DNA from: Spirochaetales bacterium
GTDB lineage: Bacteria; Spirochaetota; Spirochaetia; SZUA-6; JAFGRV01
NCBI GenBank assembly: GCA_016930085.1
Contig: JAFGHO010000042.1
Coordinates: 1 to 36,690 of the forward strand
Direction of reading: 5' to 3'
DNA length: 36,690 nt
The position numbers and the translations under genes were made by a program. Shown in pieces: positions 8,581 to 16,206 of the stretch. Each line of letters begins with the position of its first letter. Position 1 is the first letter of the stretch. The notes under the pieces are model-generated. The model worked only from the letters and a program-made list of their open reading frames with translations, had not been told where the DNA came from and did no database searches.

Positions 8581-9030
8581 TCACGTCCCCAGCCCGAGAA
8601 AGTAAAAGATCATCTGAAGCGCCCACCATAAAAGGGGAAGGCCGATCAGCATCATGAAAAACCCGAGGGCGATCATCGTTTTTCCGTGATTTCTCATCTC
8701 GGGGTTATAGACATGGACTTTTTTCCCGTCGTTGTCTTTCATCTTCGCGGCCTGAATATATATACCGGTGATAATACCGATAATCCCTCCCAGAAAACTG
8801 AATGCATATCCGAAAATAAGTATATTGGACCGATCGTTTTTAATATAGCCTTCTTTTACCTCATCGAGAGCGGGGGCTTCATATTGCATCCCCCGCCGTT
8901 TGGCTTCGCTCGAAAGCAGTTCATAGACACCCTCCCGGTAGGACTCCCTGCCCTCTGCGATACGAAGCAGCAACTCCGAATCGGAAAGCCCGATGATCTG
9001 ATCTTGTATGGTACGTTGGTCCGTTTTCAT
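8581..9030 (-). CDS. small two-helix membrane protein, hypothetical
   Basis: A 149-residue protein not assigned to a named family. The N-terminal half (1-70) is soluble and charged, with a helix-turn pattern (LSDSELLLRIAEGRESYREGVYELLSSEAKRRG). Two hydrophobic segments follow, ILIFGYAFSFLGGIIGIITGIYI (about 71-93) and MIALGFFMMLIGLPLLWWALQMIFYFLGLG (about 119-148), joined by a basic loop. This suggests an inner-membrane protein with a cytoplasmic N-terminal domain. It converges on galK with a 16-base gap. Confidence 0.7.
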   Translation of the reverse strand: MKTDQRTIQDQIIGLSDSELLLRIAEGRESYREGVYELLSSEAKRRGMQYEAPALDEVKEGYIKNDRSNILIFGYAFSFLGGIIGIITGIYIQAAKMKDNDGKKVHVYNPEMRNHGKTMIALGFFMMLIGLPLLWWALQMIFYFLGLGT

Positions 9031-9242
9031 GACAAAAGCGGTTGCCGCCCCCCTGTCCTGTTCGTCATATCACTATTGTAACCAAAACCGCACGATACGG
9101 CAACCTCCACCGTGCAATTGACACGTTCGCCCCTTGACGCGTGTCCGCTTGATGAATAATCCGGGGCGAAAAAATCGGTTTAGATCGAAGTATTTCGACC
9201 GGCAGAAACATGTCAAAGAAAATGGTGAAATCAGGAAACGTT

Positions 9243-9289
9243 AAAAAAAGGCCGGGGGCCTGCCGCCGGTCGGACGGACTCCCGGCCTT
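9243..9289 (-). terminator. rho-independent terminator of the hsp20 pair
   Basis: A perfect 9-bp stem, AAGGCCGGG at 9248-9256 pairing with CCCGGCCTT at 9281-9289. On the minus strand the stem is followed by seven T residues (9249 down to 9243). It lies just after the stop of the second hsp20 gene, at the expected place for the end of that operon. Confidence 0.8.
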
Positions 9290-9305
9290 CCTTGTTGACA
9301 TTCGG

Positions 9306-9665
9306 TTATTTGGTAACCACATTGATCTTTCGAGGCTTCTCCGATTCCTTGATATGAAGAGTGAGATGCAGTATCCCTTTTTTTAATTCTGCCTCGATTC
9401 TGTTTCGATCGATGGTATCGTCAAGGGTAAACTCCTGATGGTAATCAGCGTGCCTGATTTCCTGAACCAGGAATTCTCCTTCTTTTATGCGGGGAATCTC
9501 CTTTTTACCTTCCACCACCAAAATATCACCGTCGATCTTTACATCGAGATTATCCTTCATCACGCCTGGCATTTCCATTCTCAGTATGATATTGCCGTTT
9601 TCTTCCGATATGTCACAGCGTGCCGGACAAATCCTTCTTGATTTTGTTACTTCTTTCTTTTCCAT
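9306..9665 (-). CDS. hsp20: Hsp20/alpha-crystallin small heat-shock protein (second copy)
   Basis: A 119-residue small heat-shock protein, an ATP-independent holdase for unfolding proteins. The alpha-crystallin domain spans about residues 15-112: MEMPGVMKDNLDVKIDGDILVVEGKKE, then the diagnostic AELKKGILHLTLHI near residues 92-105, and a C-terminal RKINVVTK tail. The frame is open upstream into the other hsp20 gene, but the ATG at 9665 is chosen because AGGAGGAG lies eight bases before it and the protein then has normal family length. It follows the first hsp20 gene by 17 bases. The N-terminal arm is very short compared with the first copy, so the two may form different oligomers. Confidence 0.9.
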   Translation of the reverse strand: MEKKEVTKSRRICPARCDISEENGNIILRMEMPGVMKDNLDVKIDGDILVVEGKKEIPRIKEGEFLVQEIRHADYHQEFTLDDTIDRNRIEAELKKGILHLTLHIKESEKPRKINVVTK

Positions 9666-9682
9666 GATCGACTCCTCCTTTC

Positions 9683-10159
9683 CTATTTTATGTTGACGGA
9701 AATCTGTTTTGGTTTTACCTCTTCCTTTTTGGGGAGGGTGACCGAGAGAATTCCATGTTTGAGTTCCGCGCTGATTTTCTCCGCGTTCACGGATGCGGGC
9801 AGCGATATCGTCCGCTGGAAACTGCCGGACCACGATTCTTTTCTGTAGTATTTTTTGTTCTTTTCCTCTCGATCGTCCTTCCTCGAACCTTTGATGGTCA
9901 GGACATTCGAGGCAATCGAGACGTCGATGTCCTTTTCTTCGAGTCCGGGAAGTTCGCATGTGACGATAATCTCGTTTCCCGTTTCCACAACGTCAATCGG
10001 AAGTGATACGCTTCGATCGAACAACCCGGGCGTTGTCGGAAAACGGTCGAAGTCAAAAAGATCATTGATCTCCTCCTGAAGCTGCTTCAAGCCCGTCCAG
10101 GGATCGTTCTTATCCCACGGATAAGGAAGATCTCTGTTTTGCCATCTTATTAATGCCAT
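9683..10159 (-). CDS. hsp20: Hsp20/alpha-crystallin small heat-shock protein (first copy)
   Basis: A 158-residue small heat-shock protein. The N-terminal arm has the usual Trp/Phe-rich pattern (DPWTGLKQLQEEINDLFDFDRF). The alpha-crystallin domain runs from about residue 50 (LPIDVVETGNEIIVTCELPGLEEKDIDVSI) to 147 and includes the diagnostic AELKHGILSVTLPK. The tail KQISVNIK carries the I/V-x-V/I anchor that docks onto neighbouring subunits. GAGGAGGTG precedes the ATG. It is the first gene of a two-gene operon with the sigma-54-type promoter at 10206-10223 upstream and the terminator at 9243-9289 downstream. Confidence 0.95.
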   Translation of the reverse strand: MALIRWQNRDLPYPWDKNDPWTGLKQLQEEINDLFDFDRFPTTPGLFDRSVSLPIDVVETGNEIIVTCELPGLEEKDIDVSIASNVLTIKGSRKDDREEKNKKYYRKESWSGSFQRTISLPASVNAEKISAELKHGILSVTLPKKEEVKPKQISVNIK

Positions 10160-10524
10160 AATAACACCTCCTCATATAATATATTTTTCATTTCTATTAA
10201 TAATATTGCAAAATTTATGCCAATCATGGGATAAATGTGATGTTTAACTCTTTATAATATAGTTATTTACTTTCCTTTGTACTTTTAAAAACAATACTAT
10301 TATACAAACCAAATACCTGTGTGTTTCAGAATGCCACATCGGTTTTTATATTCCTTTTTTATTGTGTCATTTTCACCCGATACCGTTACAGCCAAAAGGG
10401 TACACTTGTAGCCAAATTACACAGAGAACCAATACCTCGTCCGCAAAAAATAAAAATATATAAAAAATCTGTTGAAAACCTTGATATTTTGTTATAAATT
10501 ATTCACGTTAATCAAGGAGGGGAG
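10160..10524. other. intergenic region between hsp20 operon and GNAT gene
   Basis: About 365 A+T-rich bases between divergent genes. It holds the sigma-54-like promoter for hsp20 (10206-10223). On the plus strand there is a weak promoter-like pair before the GNAT gene, TTGAAA at 10472 and TATAAA at 10493, with a short 15-base spacer. No open frame of note and no CIRCE element were seen. Confidence 0.5.
10206..10223 (-). promoter_or_regulatory. sigma-54-type (-24/-12) promoter of the hsp20 operon
   Basis: On the minus strand the sequence TTGGCATAAATTTTGCAA is an almost exact match to the RpoN consensus (TTGGCAC-N5-TTGCW). GG and GC dinucleotides are separated by exactly ten bases. The start of transcription would be near 10196, leaving a 5' leader of about 37 bases with GAGGAGGTG before the first hsp20 ATG. 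The E. coli small heat-shock gene ibpB is reported to have a sigma-54 promoter, so the arrangement has precedent. The activator site was not identified. Confidence 0.6.
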
Positions 10525-10998
10525 ATGAATATTGAAATAAAAGAAAACAACAATACCGATATCATCGCACGGATCAACAAAACCGTGCAGGATTTGCATA
10601 CCGGCGCATACCCGGAATACTTCAAACAATACGATTATAAAGCGGTCAGGCAAGGTGTCGCCGACATGCTGGCGGACAAGCACTGGCATTCATTCATCGC
10701 TTATGCCGACGATATTCCCGTCGGTTATTTGCTTTGTTTTATAAGGGAATATACGGAAAATCCCTTCAGATGCGCATACAGGGGCCTTCATATCGACCAG
10801 ATGTGCGTTCTTGAAGATTATCAGCGGCATAACATCGGATCGATGCTTATGGCAAGGGCGGAGGAATTCGCCGCGGAACTCAAACTGGATCATATCGAGT
10901 TGACCTTCTGGGATAAAAATATCCACGCAAAAAATTTTTATCAAAAATACGGATTCGGCGAAGCCATGCACTTCGTTATTAAAAAAATAAAACGGTAA
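10525..10998 (+). CDS. GNAT family N-acetyltransferase
   Basis: A 157-residue single-domain acetyltransferase that would move an acetyl group from acetyl-CoA to an amine. GNAT features: DIPVGYLLCFIRE (strand 4 region, about residues 66-78), GLHIDQMCVLEDYQRHNIGSMLMARAEEFA (strand 4/helix 3 with the Q-x-x-x-x-G-S pyrophosphate loop at about 106-112) and ELTFWDKNIHAKNFYQKYGFGEA (motif B, 131-150). AAGGAGGGG lies close before the ATG. The substrate is unknown. It appears to be a single-gene unit. Confidence 0.92.
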   Translation: MNIEIKENNNTDIIARINKTVQDLHTGAYPEYFKQYDYKAVRQGVADMLADKHWHSFIAYADDIPVGYLLCFIREYTENPFRCAYRGLHIDQMCVLEDYQRHNIGSMLMARAEEFAAELKLDHIELTFWDKNIHAKNFYQKYGFGEAMHFVIKKIKR

Positions 10999-11151
10999 TC
11001 CGATTCCTTCCACATATAATCGCTAACGCCGCGGTTTTTGTCACATCGTTTTTTTGTGGTCCGTATCGACGCTCCGCACCTTCATCATCCCCTTTCCTGT
11101 CTTTCGATAATTTCCTTTACTTTTAATATTTGCCCGTTTATACTTATCATT

Positions 11152-12012
11152 ATGATGAACCATGCGGAAGGCCGGTTGCGGGGCTGCCGGGATTATTCTC
11201 TTTACTTTCAGGAATGGATCCCGGAGGCGACGGTAAAAGGGTCCGTTCAGATTGTTCACGGCCTGGCTGAACATTCGGGACGGTACGGCCACGTGGTGGA
11301 GACGCTCGTACCGGCGGGATTTGCCGTATACGCTGCCGATCTTTTCGGTCACGGTAAATCCGACGGCCCGAGAGGTTATGTTGAAACGTTCCGTGACTTT
11401 ATCGAAGACGAACGCCTTCTCTTGAATCATTTCAGGGCTATGCACCCTCCTCTTTCGGACAAACCCCGGTTTATGCTGGGTCATTCGCTCGGATCGATCA
11501 TCGCCGTCCATTACGAAAACGCCTATCCGGGCGATTTCAACGGTCTCGTCCTGTCGGCGTTCGGAACATACTCGGGTTCAAGAGTAAATGCTTTTATGAA
11601 GAAAGTATTGCAGGTCCTCTCCTCGATGCTTCCGGCGGTAAAAATCGATCCGAAACTCGACCACCCGAATCTCAGTCGCGACAAAAACGAAATGGACCAC
11701 TATTACAAAGACCCCCATGTTTTCGTCGACGCCATAACACTCCGCCTCGGCGCCGAAATCGTGAAAAACCAGGAAGCCGTACGGGAAATCGTAAAAAAAC
11801 TGACGCTTCCCGTGCTCATCCAGGTCGGAAGCGAGGACACGATCATGCTCGGCCACGGGGAGTTCGGAGATATTTTCACCATGAAAGACAGGACGATCAG
11901 GGAGTACGAAGGGCTCAAACACGAAGTGTATCACGAGCTTGCGGGGGACAGAAAAACCGCCCTTGCCGATCTCCTCGCCTGGCTTGAATCGCATTCCCGT
12001 ACATCGGCGTAA
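11152..12012 (+). CDS. alpha/beta hydrolase, monoacylglycerol-lipase-like
   Basis: About 286 residues. VQIVHGLAEHSGRYGHVVETLVPAGFAVYAADLFGHGKSDGPRGYV is the monoglyceride-lipase/lysophospholipase signature (oxyanion HG, EHSGRY). The nucleophile elbow is GHSLGS; the catalytic Asp is likely in VGSEDTIMLGHG and the His in GLKHEVYHEL. It is probably a cytoplasmic esterase acting on monoacylglycerols or related lipids. The frame is open to 11038, but the extra residues are unlike the family and the MM at 11152/11155 fits its usual start. No clear ribosome-binding site precedes either, so the start is uncertain. Confidence 0.88.
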   Translation: MMNHAEGRLRGCRDYSLYFQEWIPEATVKGSVQIVHGLAEHSGRYGHVVETLVPAGFAVYAADLFGHGKSDGPRGYVETFRDFIEDERLLLNHFRAMHPPLSDKPRFMLGHSLGSIIAVHYENAYPGDFNGLVLSAFGTYSGSRVNAFMKKVLQVLSSMLPAVKIDPKLDHPNLSRDKNEMDHYYKDPHVFVDAITLRLGAEIVKNQEAVREIVKKLTLPVLIQVGSEDTIMLGHGEFGDIFTMKDRTIREYEGLKHEVYHELAGDRKTALADLLAWLESHSRTSA

Positions 12013-12047
12013 CAGGCGTTATACCGCCGGCCGTAACTACTCAACGA

Positions 12048-13718
12048 TCAACCGTGGTTTCTGAAATCGATCCAGTACCGGCCAGTCACTTCTTTCAGCT
12101 TCGACCGGATGTATACCCGCTCGATTTCCACATACCCGTCAGTGTAGCAATGGATGATCGAATAACTGTTGCCTTTGAGGTCGAGGTAGTCCCCCGAGGA
12201 AAGGGTTCCGCATGAAGAGATGATCGTGTCTTCGATCTGGAGGGAAAAGGAGACATGATCGTGCCCCGTGAGAATAAAATGGATATTGTTGTCCGTATGG
12301 GTGAAATTCTTCAACACCGCCCCCGAATCACTCAGCATGGTGTCGAAGCGCGTTTTCGGATTGGGAATAAGGTTGCTGTAAAAGGTGACGATATTGATTT
12401 TATCGTCCTGTTTCTCTTTGAGAAGGGAAACGGTCTCCCTCATTTTTCTTCGTCCGATGATGCCGCTCTCGATCGCCCTGTCGATTGAATTGATACCGAC
12501 GACACGCAGCCGCCCCCCCTCATAAAAAGGCTCGAGCGGGCCGATCCACTGCTCGAAAAGGTCCCATCCGATCGTCCTGAGATCATTGTTGCCCGGTATG
12601 ACGAGCCGCGGGTGCCTGATATGACTCAGCTTTGAAGCGGCGAGTTCGAATTCCGGAAGTTTGTTGGACTCCGTGATATCCCCGGAATGGATGACGATAT
12701 CGGCCTTTATCTCGTTTATCTGGCGGACCGCCTCCTGAAAGATTTCCTCCATAAAATTATCGAGGGTAAAATGGGTATTCCCGATATGCACGATACGAAT
12801 GTAGATTTCCCTCTCCTTTTTCGGCTTCAGATGATCGTAGGTGCTGACGATATAACGTCCGCGCCTGATATCGTCGTCGTCCATGATTTTTTTCGTTGTC
12901 AGGGTTACCGTGTTTTTTTCAATATCGAGGGTCGAATAGGTGAACAATTCCCGGTAACGCGTCTTGTTGCAGGACGTCGTTCCGGAATTGAATACGACGA
13001 TCTCCTTTTCACCGTCGGTGCAGGAATAAAGGTTGGAGATATGGCGGTGGCCGTTCAGGACGATATCGACATGCGATTTGAAAATCATCGCGAGGGTGTC
13101 CCCGGCATCGATGATGGCTGAACGTTCACGGCCGGTCAGGGGAATGGGGATCAGCGGATGGTGGAAACAGAGTATTTTCAGTTTTCCGGATTTCGAGAGA
13201 AAGACGGCCCCGGTTTTTTCATTCGTTCTGATCCCGATTCGACCTTCATCCTGGTCCGGGATGGAACTGTCGAGTCCGAGTATATAGAAGTCCTCATCTT
13301 CATATTCGAATGTCCGCGAGCCGAACAACTCTTCGAAGAGAAGGTGGCCGACATTCTTCGCGTCGTGGTTGCCCGGTATGATGAAGAATTTATGATCGCG
13401 CTGCAGCCGCTCGAGGCATTGCAGGGCGAACTCGTACTCTAAAAACGTCCCGTTATCCGTAAGGTCGCCCAGGTGGATGATAAAATCAATATCCGGTATT
13501 TCATTTATCTGCGCAACGGCCTTTTCATACACCTCACGGTTGAAAGCCCCGCCGTTCGTTATATGGGTATCCGACAGGAGGACGATTCGTTTTTTCCCGA
13601 ACGAAGCCCCTTTTTTTTTCATGGTATGCGTATATCGTTCATAATGGGGAAAAATGTCCGGAGAGGCGCCTCCGTTTTCTTTTTTATCCCGGTATATCGA
13701 GCGTTCCACATCCGCCAC
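12048..13718 (-). CDS. tandem metallophosphoesterase, second domain degenerate
   Basis: A 556-residue protein with two calcineurin-like metallophosphoesterase domains. Domain 1 keeps all metal ligands: SDTH (Asp50, His52), GDLTDNG (Asp85), GNHD (117-119), FHHP (186-187) and NGHRH (224, 226). Domain 2 aligns to the same plan but with losses: GNTH (Asn314 for the metal Asp), SGDITE (Asp347 kept), GNND (Asn378 for the catalytic His), FYSN in place of the HH, and GHDH (486, 488 kept). Domain 2 is therefore probably non-catalytic. The start is a GTG one base after the upstream gene's stop; an internal ATG at 13622 is a possible alternative. It is last in a four-gene operon. The substrate (nucleotide or phosphodiester) is unknown. 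Confidence 0.87.
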   Translation of the reverse strand: MADVERSIYRDKKENGGASPDIFPHYERYTHTMKKKGASFGKKRIVLLSDTHITNGGAFNREVYEKAVAQINEIPDIDFIIHLGDLTDNGTFLEYEFALQCLERLQRDHKFFIIPGNHDAKNVGHLLFEELFGSRTFEYEDEDFYILGLDSSIPDQDEGRIGIRTNEKTGAVFLSKSGKLKILCFHHPLIPIPLTGRERSAIIDAGDTLAMIFKSHVDIVLNGHRHISNLYSCTDGEKEIVVFNSGTTSCNKTRYRELFTYSTLDIEKNTVTLTTKKIMDDDDIRRGRYIVSTYDHLKPKKEREIYIRIVHIGNTHFTLDNFMEEIFQEAVRQINEIKADIVIHSGDITESNKLPEFELAASKLSHIRHPRLVIPGNNDLRTIGWDLFEQWIGPLEPFYEGGRLRVVGINSIDRAIESGIIGRRKMRETVSLLKEKQDDKINIVTFYSNLIPNPKTRFDTMLSDSGAVLKNFTHTDNNIHFILTGHDHVSFSLQIEDTIISSCGTLSSGDYLDLKGNSYSIIHCYTDGYVEIERVYIRSKLKEVTGRYWIDFRNHG

Positions 13719-13719
13719 C

Positions 13720-15246
13720 CTACTGCCCCAGAATATAAAACCAGAAGGCGCCGTAGATATTCACGGCGATGGAGAAAAGGCAGACGGGAAGCAGAAACAG
13801 ATGATTTTTCCTGAATGTCCGTCCAAAGAAAAAGAGAAGGAGGGGTATGAGATCGACGCTGAAACGGTATCCGAACTGGTACCACCCGTTCGATGCGTGA
13901 AGAAGCAGGCAGAACCAGATGCCGAAAACGGCGAGTGCCGAACACACGACCTCGCAGGCGGGTATATTGTCCTCTTCCCGAAAAGACAGGCCGCGAAGAA
14001 AACGGGTAACCGGGCCGTCTTTTTTTTCGCCTGACGGATTATCAGCCGGTATATTGTCGTCTTCCGGCGCCCCGTTCTCTCCGGTAATGCCGGCGCCCTC
14101 AGTCATACCGTCCCGGTTTTCATGTACGGCGACGACACCCGAACCGTCCGTTTCGACGGCCCCCTGTGTATCCGCTTTTTTGCCGGACGCCGCCTTCTTG
14201 AGTGAAAGAACCGCTTTCTTCAGAAAAAACGCGAACCCAAGAAGAATCACCGGACTCGAAAACCACAGGCCCGTACCGGCGCCGTGGAAACTCAGAATAT
14301 TCTTTGCGGCATCCCATTCCGGGGGCTGGATGAGGGCATGATAGATGTTTGTCGGGAAATAATGAAGACTGATAACACCGTGCTCCAGTGTGCTTTCCCA
14401 CGGAAGATACGAATGACCGATTTCCAATATCGAGTCGAACCTGATATAATTGTAAACGGCGTAGAACAGTCCCGGAGGAATGAGTCCCGCGATCACAAAC
14501 AGCAGAGAGGAAATTTTCGGGAAGCGTTTATATGCATGGTACAGATAGAACACGGTCATGATAAGATAAAACGGCCTGCAGCCCACGGCAAGCGCGAGGC
14601 AGAAACCGCCCGCCGGCAGCATGGCCGGCCGCTCGGAATAAAGCAGGATGAAAACGGACAAAACCGCAAAAAAGAGACCGTACAGCTGACCCTGATGCCA
14701 GACTGCACCGGAAAGCGAAAGATAGCATATCGTCGAGCCCCAGAAAAAGGAAAAGCTGACAAAGTAACTGAGATAACGGTTCCCGGTAAGCTTGAGCAGG
14801 ATAAAAAAGGAAAGAAGCATGGCCGCCCATGTAAAAACAAGAAGAACAAAGGTGTTCGGGGTCTCCCGCCCGAATATGAGGGCAAAGGGAAACTCGATGA
14901 ACGTGGGAGTGGGGGGAAAACTGATATAGACCTTGTTCTTGTATTTGGCGACCTCGTGGTAGGTGATCTCGTTCTCCGGATCGGTATTGCCGTTCAGATA
15001 GTCAAACGCCCGGATCTTCGACCGCCATTTGCCGTCGCGAAAATCGGCCAGGGAAACACTTCCGTTTTGCCAGGCCAGGGCCTGGAGGGTATGCTCGTCA
15101 TAATGGGAATGATGTGTAATCGAATGACCCACGGCATAAAGCATGAAAATCCAGAATACGAGCGATACCGCTGCAAAAACAATAAAATCCGGAGTAAAAA
15201 TACCGGATTTCCCCCGGTGTATACTGATACTGTCATTCAAACTCAT
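13720..15246 (-). CDS. polytopic membrane protein, possible glycosyltransferase-type
   Basis: A 508-residue protein with about ten hydrophobic segments. The first extracytoplasmic loop is large and polar (HYDEHTLQALAWQNGSVSLADFRDGKWRS... to SFPPTPTFIEFPFALIFG), an architecture like dolichol-mannosyltransferase-type (GT-C) membrane enzymes, though no decisive motif is seen. A charged linker of about 80 residues rich in Gly, Asp and Glu interrupts the helices (around residues 350-430), followed by three more helices. It sits between the CBM-like membrane protein (16-base gap) and the metallophosphoesterase (one-base gap), so all are likely cotranscribed and may act in cell-envelope glycan work. 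This function is inference. Confidence 0.75.
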   Translation of the reverse strand: MSLNDSISIHRGKSGIFTPDFIVFAAVSLVFWIFMLYAVGHSITHHSHYDEHTLQALAWQNGSVSLADFRDGKWRSKIRAFDYLNGNTDPENEITYHEVAKYKNKVYISFPPTPTFIEFPFALIFGRETPNTFVLLVFTWAAMLLSFFILLKLTGNRYLSYFVSFSFFWGSTICYLSLSGAVWHQGQLYGLFFAVLSVFILLYSERPAMLPAGGFCLALAVGCRPFYLIMTVFYLYHAYKRFPKISSLLFVIAGLIPPGLFYAVYNYIRFDSILEIGHSYLPWESTLEHGVISLHYFPTNIYHALIQPPEWDAAKNILSFHGAGTGLWFSSPVILLGFAFFLKKAVLSLKKAASGKKADTQGAVETDGSGVVAVHENRDGMTEGAGITGENGAPEDDNIPADNPSGEKKDGPVTRFLRGLSFREEDNIPACEVVCSALAVFGIWFCLLLHASNGWYQFGYRFSVDLIPLLLFFFGRTFRKNHLFLLPVCLFSIAVNIYGAFWFYILGQ

Positions 15247-15262
15247 TTACCGCTGATCCGCC

Positions 15263-16147
15263 TTATTCGCGATCCGGAATGTCTCCGGGCGTATCCCGCC
15301 CACTTCCGGGCGTATCCCGCCCACTTCCGGGCGTATCCCGCCCACTTCCGGGCGTATCCCGCCCACTTTCATCCTTCTCCTTTATTCCCTCATCGGGATC
15401 CTTGTACCGTGCCTGCTTTTCAAGACGCCTGGCGACGACAAAATAAATAAAGCCGGCGATAACGACAACAACGATGATGATAATGTAAAGAAAGATCGCC
15501 CCTTCATCCTTCTTTTCCAGCTTTGGTTCTTTTTTCTCTGCCTCGACCGGCGGGCTTTCCGGTACCGTATCCATCACCGTCACCGTGGCGTCCGGGGGAA
15601 TTTCCTCGACCTCCGTCATTGAAATATCATCGAACCAGGCTTTTCCTGTATTTTCGGAACCGTAGTTGCCGATACCGAGCATTATCTCGATGGTTTTCGT
15701 TCCCTTGCCCGTGACAACGTATAAATCCGCTTTCTGCCAGTTGGGGTTGTCGCCCCGAAAATCACCGGCGAGTTCAAACTTGTTGATAATGCTGATTCCC
15801 GCGCCCTCCGCGTCCGTACCGACCTTTTCAGTCCTTACCCACCCGCTGATACAATAACGTGTATTTTCCTTGACTTTGATCGACTGCACGAAGTATGCGT
15901 GGTTTTCCAGGATGTTGTCCACGAAAATGGAGGTATTTCCGGTGTGGGAAACCGTTCTGTCGACACCCCATAACGTCACTGTCGGCTCCCATTTCCAGCC
16001 CTTCCTTATCCAGTCCGTCGGATTGACATCGGTCCCGACCTCTTCGAGGTCCTCGAAAGACGGATTGCTTATGATATTTTCCGCTGCATGTAACGGTGAA
16101 AATGTTATTAATAAAACAACAAAAAAAAGTAACGATTGTGGTTTCAT
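15263..16147 (-). CDS. secreted CBM-like protein with C-terminal membrane anchor and repeat tail
   Basis: A 294-residue protein. A signal peptide (MKPQSLLFFVVLLITFSPLHAAE) is followed by a beta-sandwich domain resembling CBM4/9/22 carbohydrate-binding modules: the entry motif NIISNPSFED, SHTGNTSIFVDN, CISGWVRTE and the terminal GKAWFDDISMTEV. A Pro/Glu/Lys-rich linker leads to one membrane helix (IFLYIIIIVVVVIAGFIYFVVA, about 211-232), then a basic, charged cytoplasmic tail ending in four exact SGRDTPG heptads. The domain is thus probably displayed outside the inner membrane with the repeats in the cytoplasm. Ligand unknown. It is the second gene of the LRR-led operon. Confidence 0.8.
   Translation of the reverse strand: MKPQSLLFFVVLLITFSPLHAAENIISNPSFEDLEEVGTDVNPTDWIRKGWKWEPTVTLWGVDRTVSHTGNTSIFVDNILENHAYFVQSIKVKENTRYCISGWVRTEKVGTDAEGAGISIINKFELAGDFRGDNPNWQKADLYVVTGKGTKTIEIMLGIGNYGSENTGKAWFDDISMTEVEEIPPDATVTVMDTVPESPPVEAEKKEPKLEKKDEGAIFLYIIIIVVVVIAGFIYFVVARRLEKQARYKDPDEGIKEKDESGRDTPGSGRDTPGSGRDTPGSGRDTPGDIPDRE
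15285..15368. repeat. four perfect 21-bp tandem repeats
   Basis: Four identical 21-bp units (15285-15305, 15306-15326, 15327-15347, 15348-15368), each starting CCGGGCGTATC on the plus strand. They encode the SGRDTPG heptads at the C-terminus of the CBM-like protein on the minus strand. The unit is a multiple of three, so copy-number change keeps the frame. The perfect identity suggests recent expansion. Confidence 0.95.
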
Positions 16148-16206
16148 AGTTCATTTATATCATTACACAAAACGTAACGTCAAGAGGAGACGGCCGCGGT
16201 GCCGCA

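Noticed and set aside
9666..9959. N-terminal extension of the second Hsp20 gene to 9959
   Set aside because: The extension is the out-of-frame reading of the first hsp20 gene. The ATG at 9665 has a strong ribosome-binding site and gives a normal family length.
14284..15450. A 388-codon plus-strand open frame with RAYPAHF repeats
   Set aside because: It lies antisense to the membrane protein and CBM-like genes, whose hydrophobic helices and signal peptide are coherent. The repeats are the antisense reading of the SGRDTPG tandem repeat.
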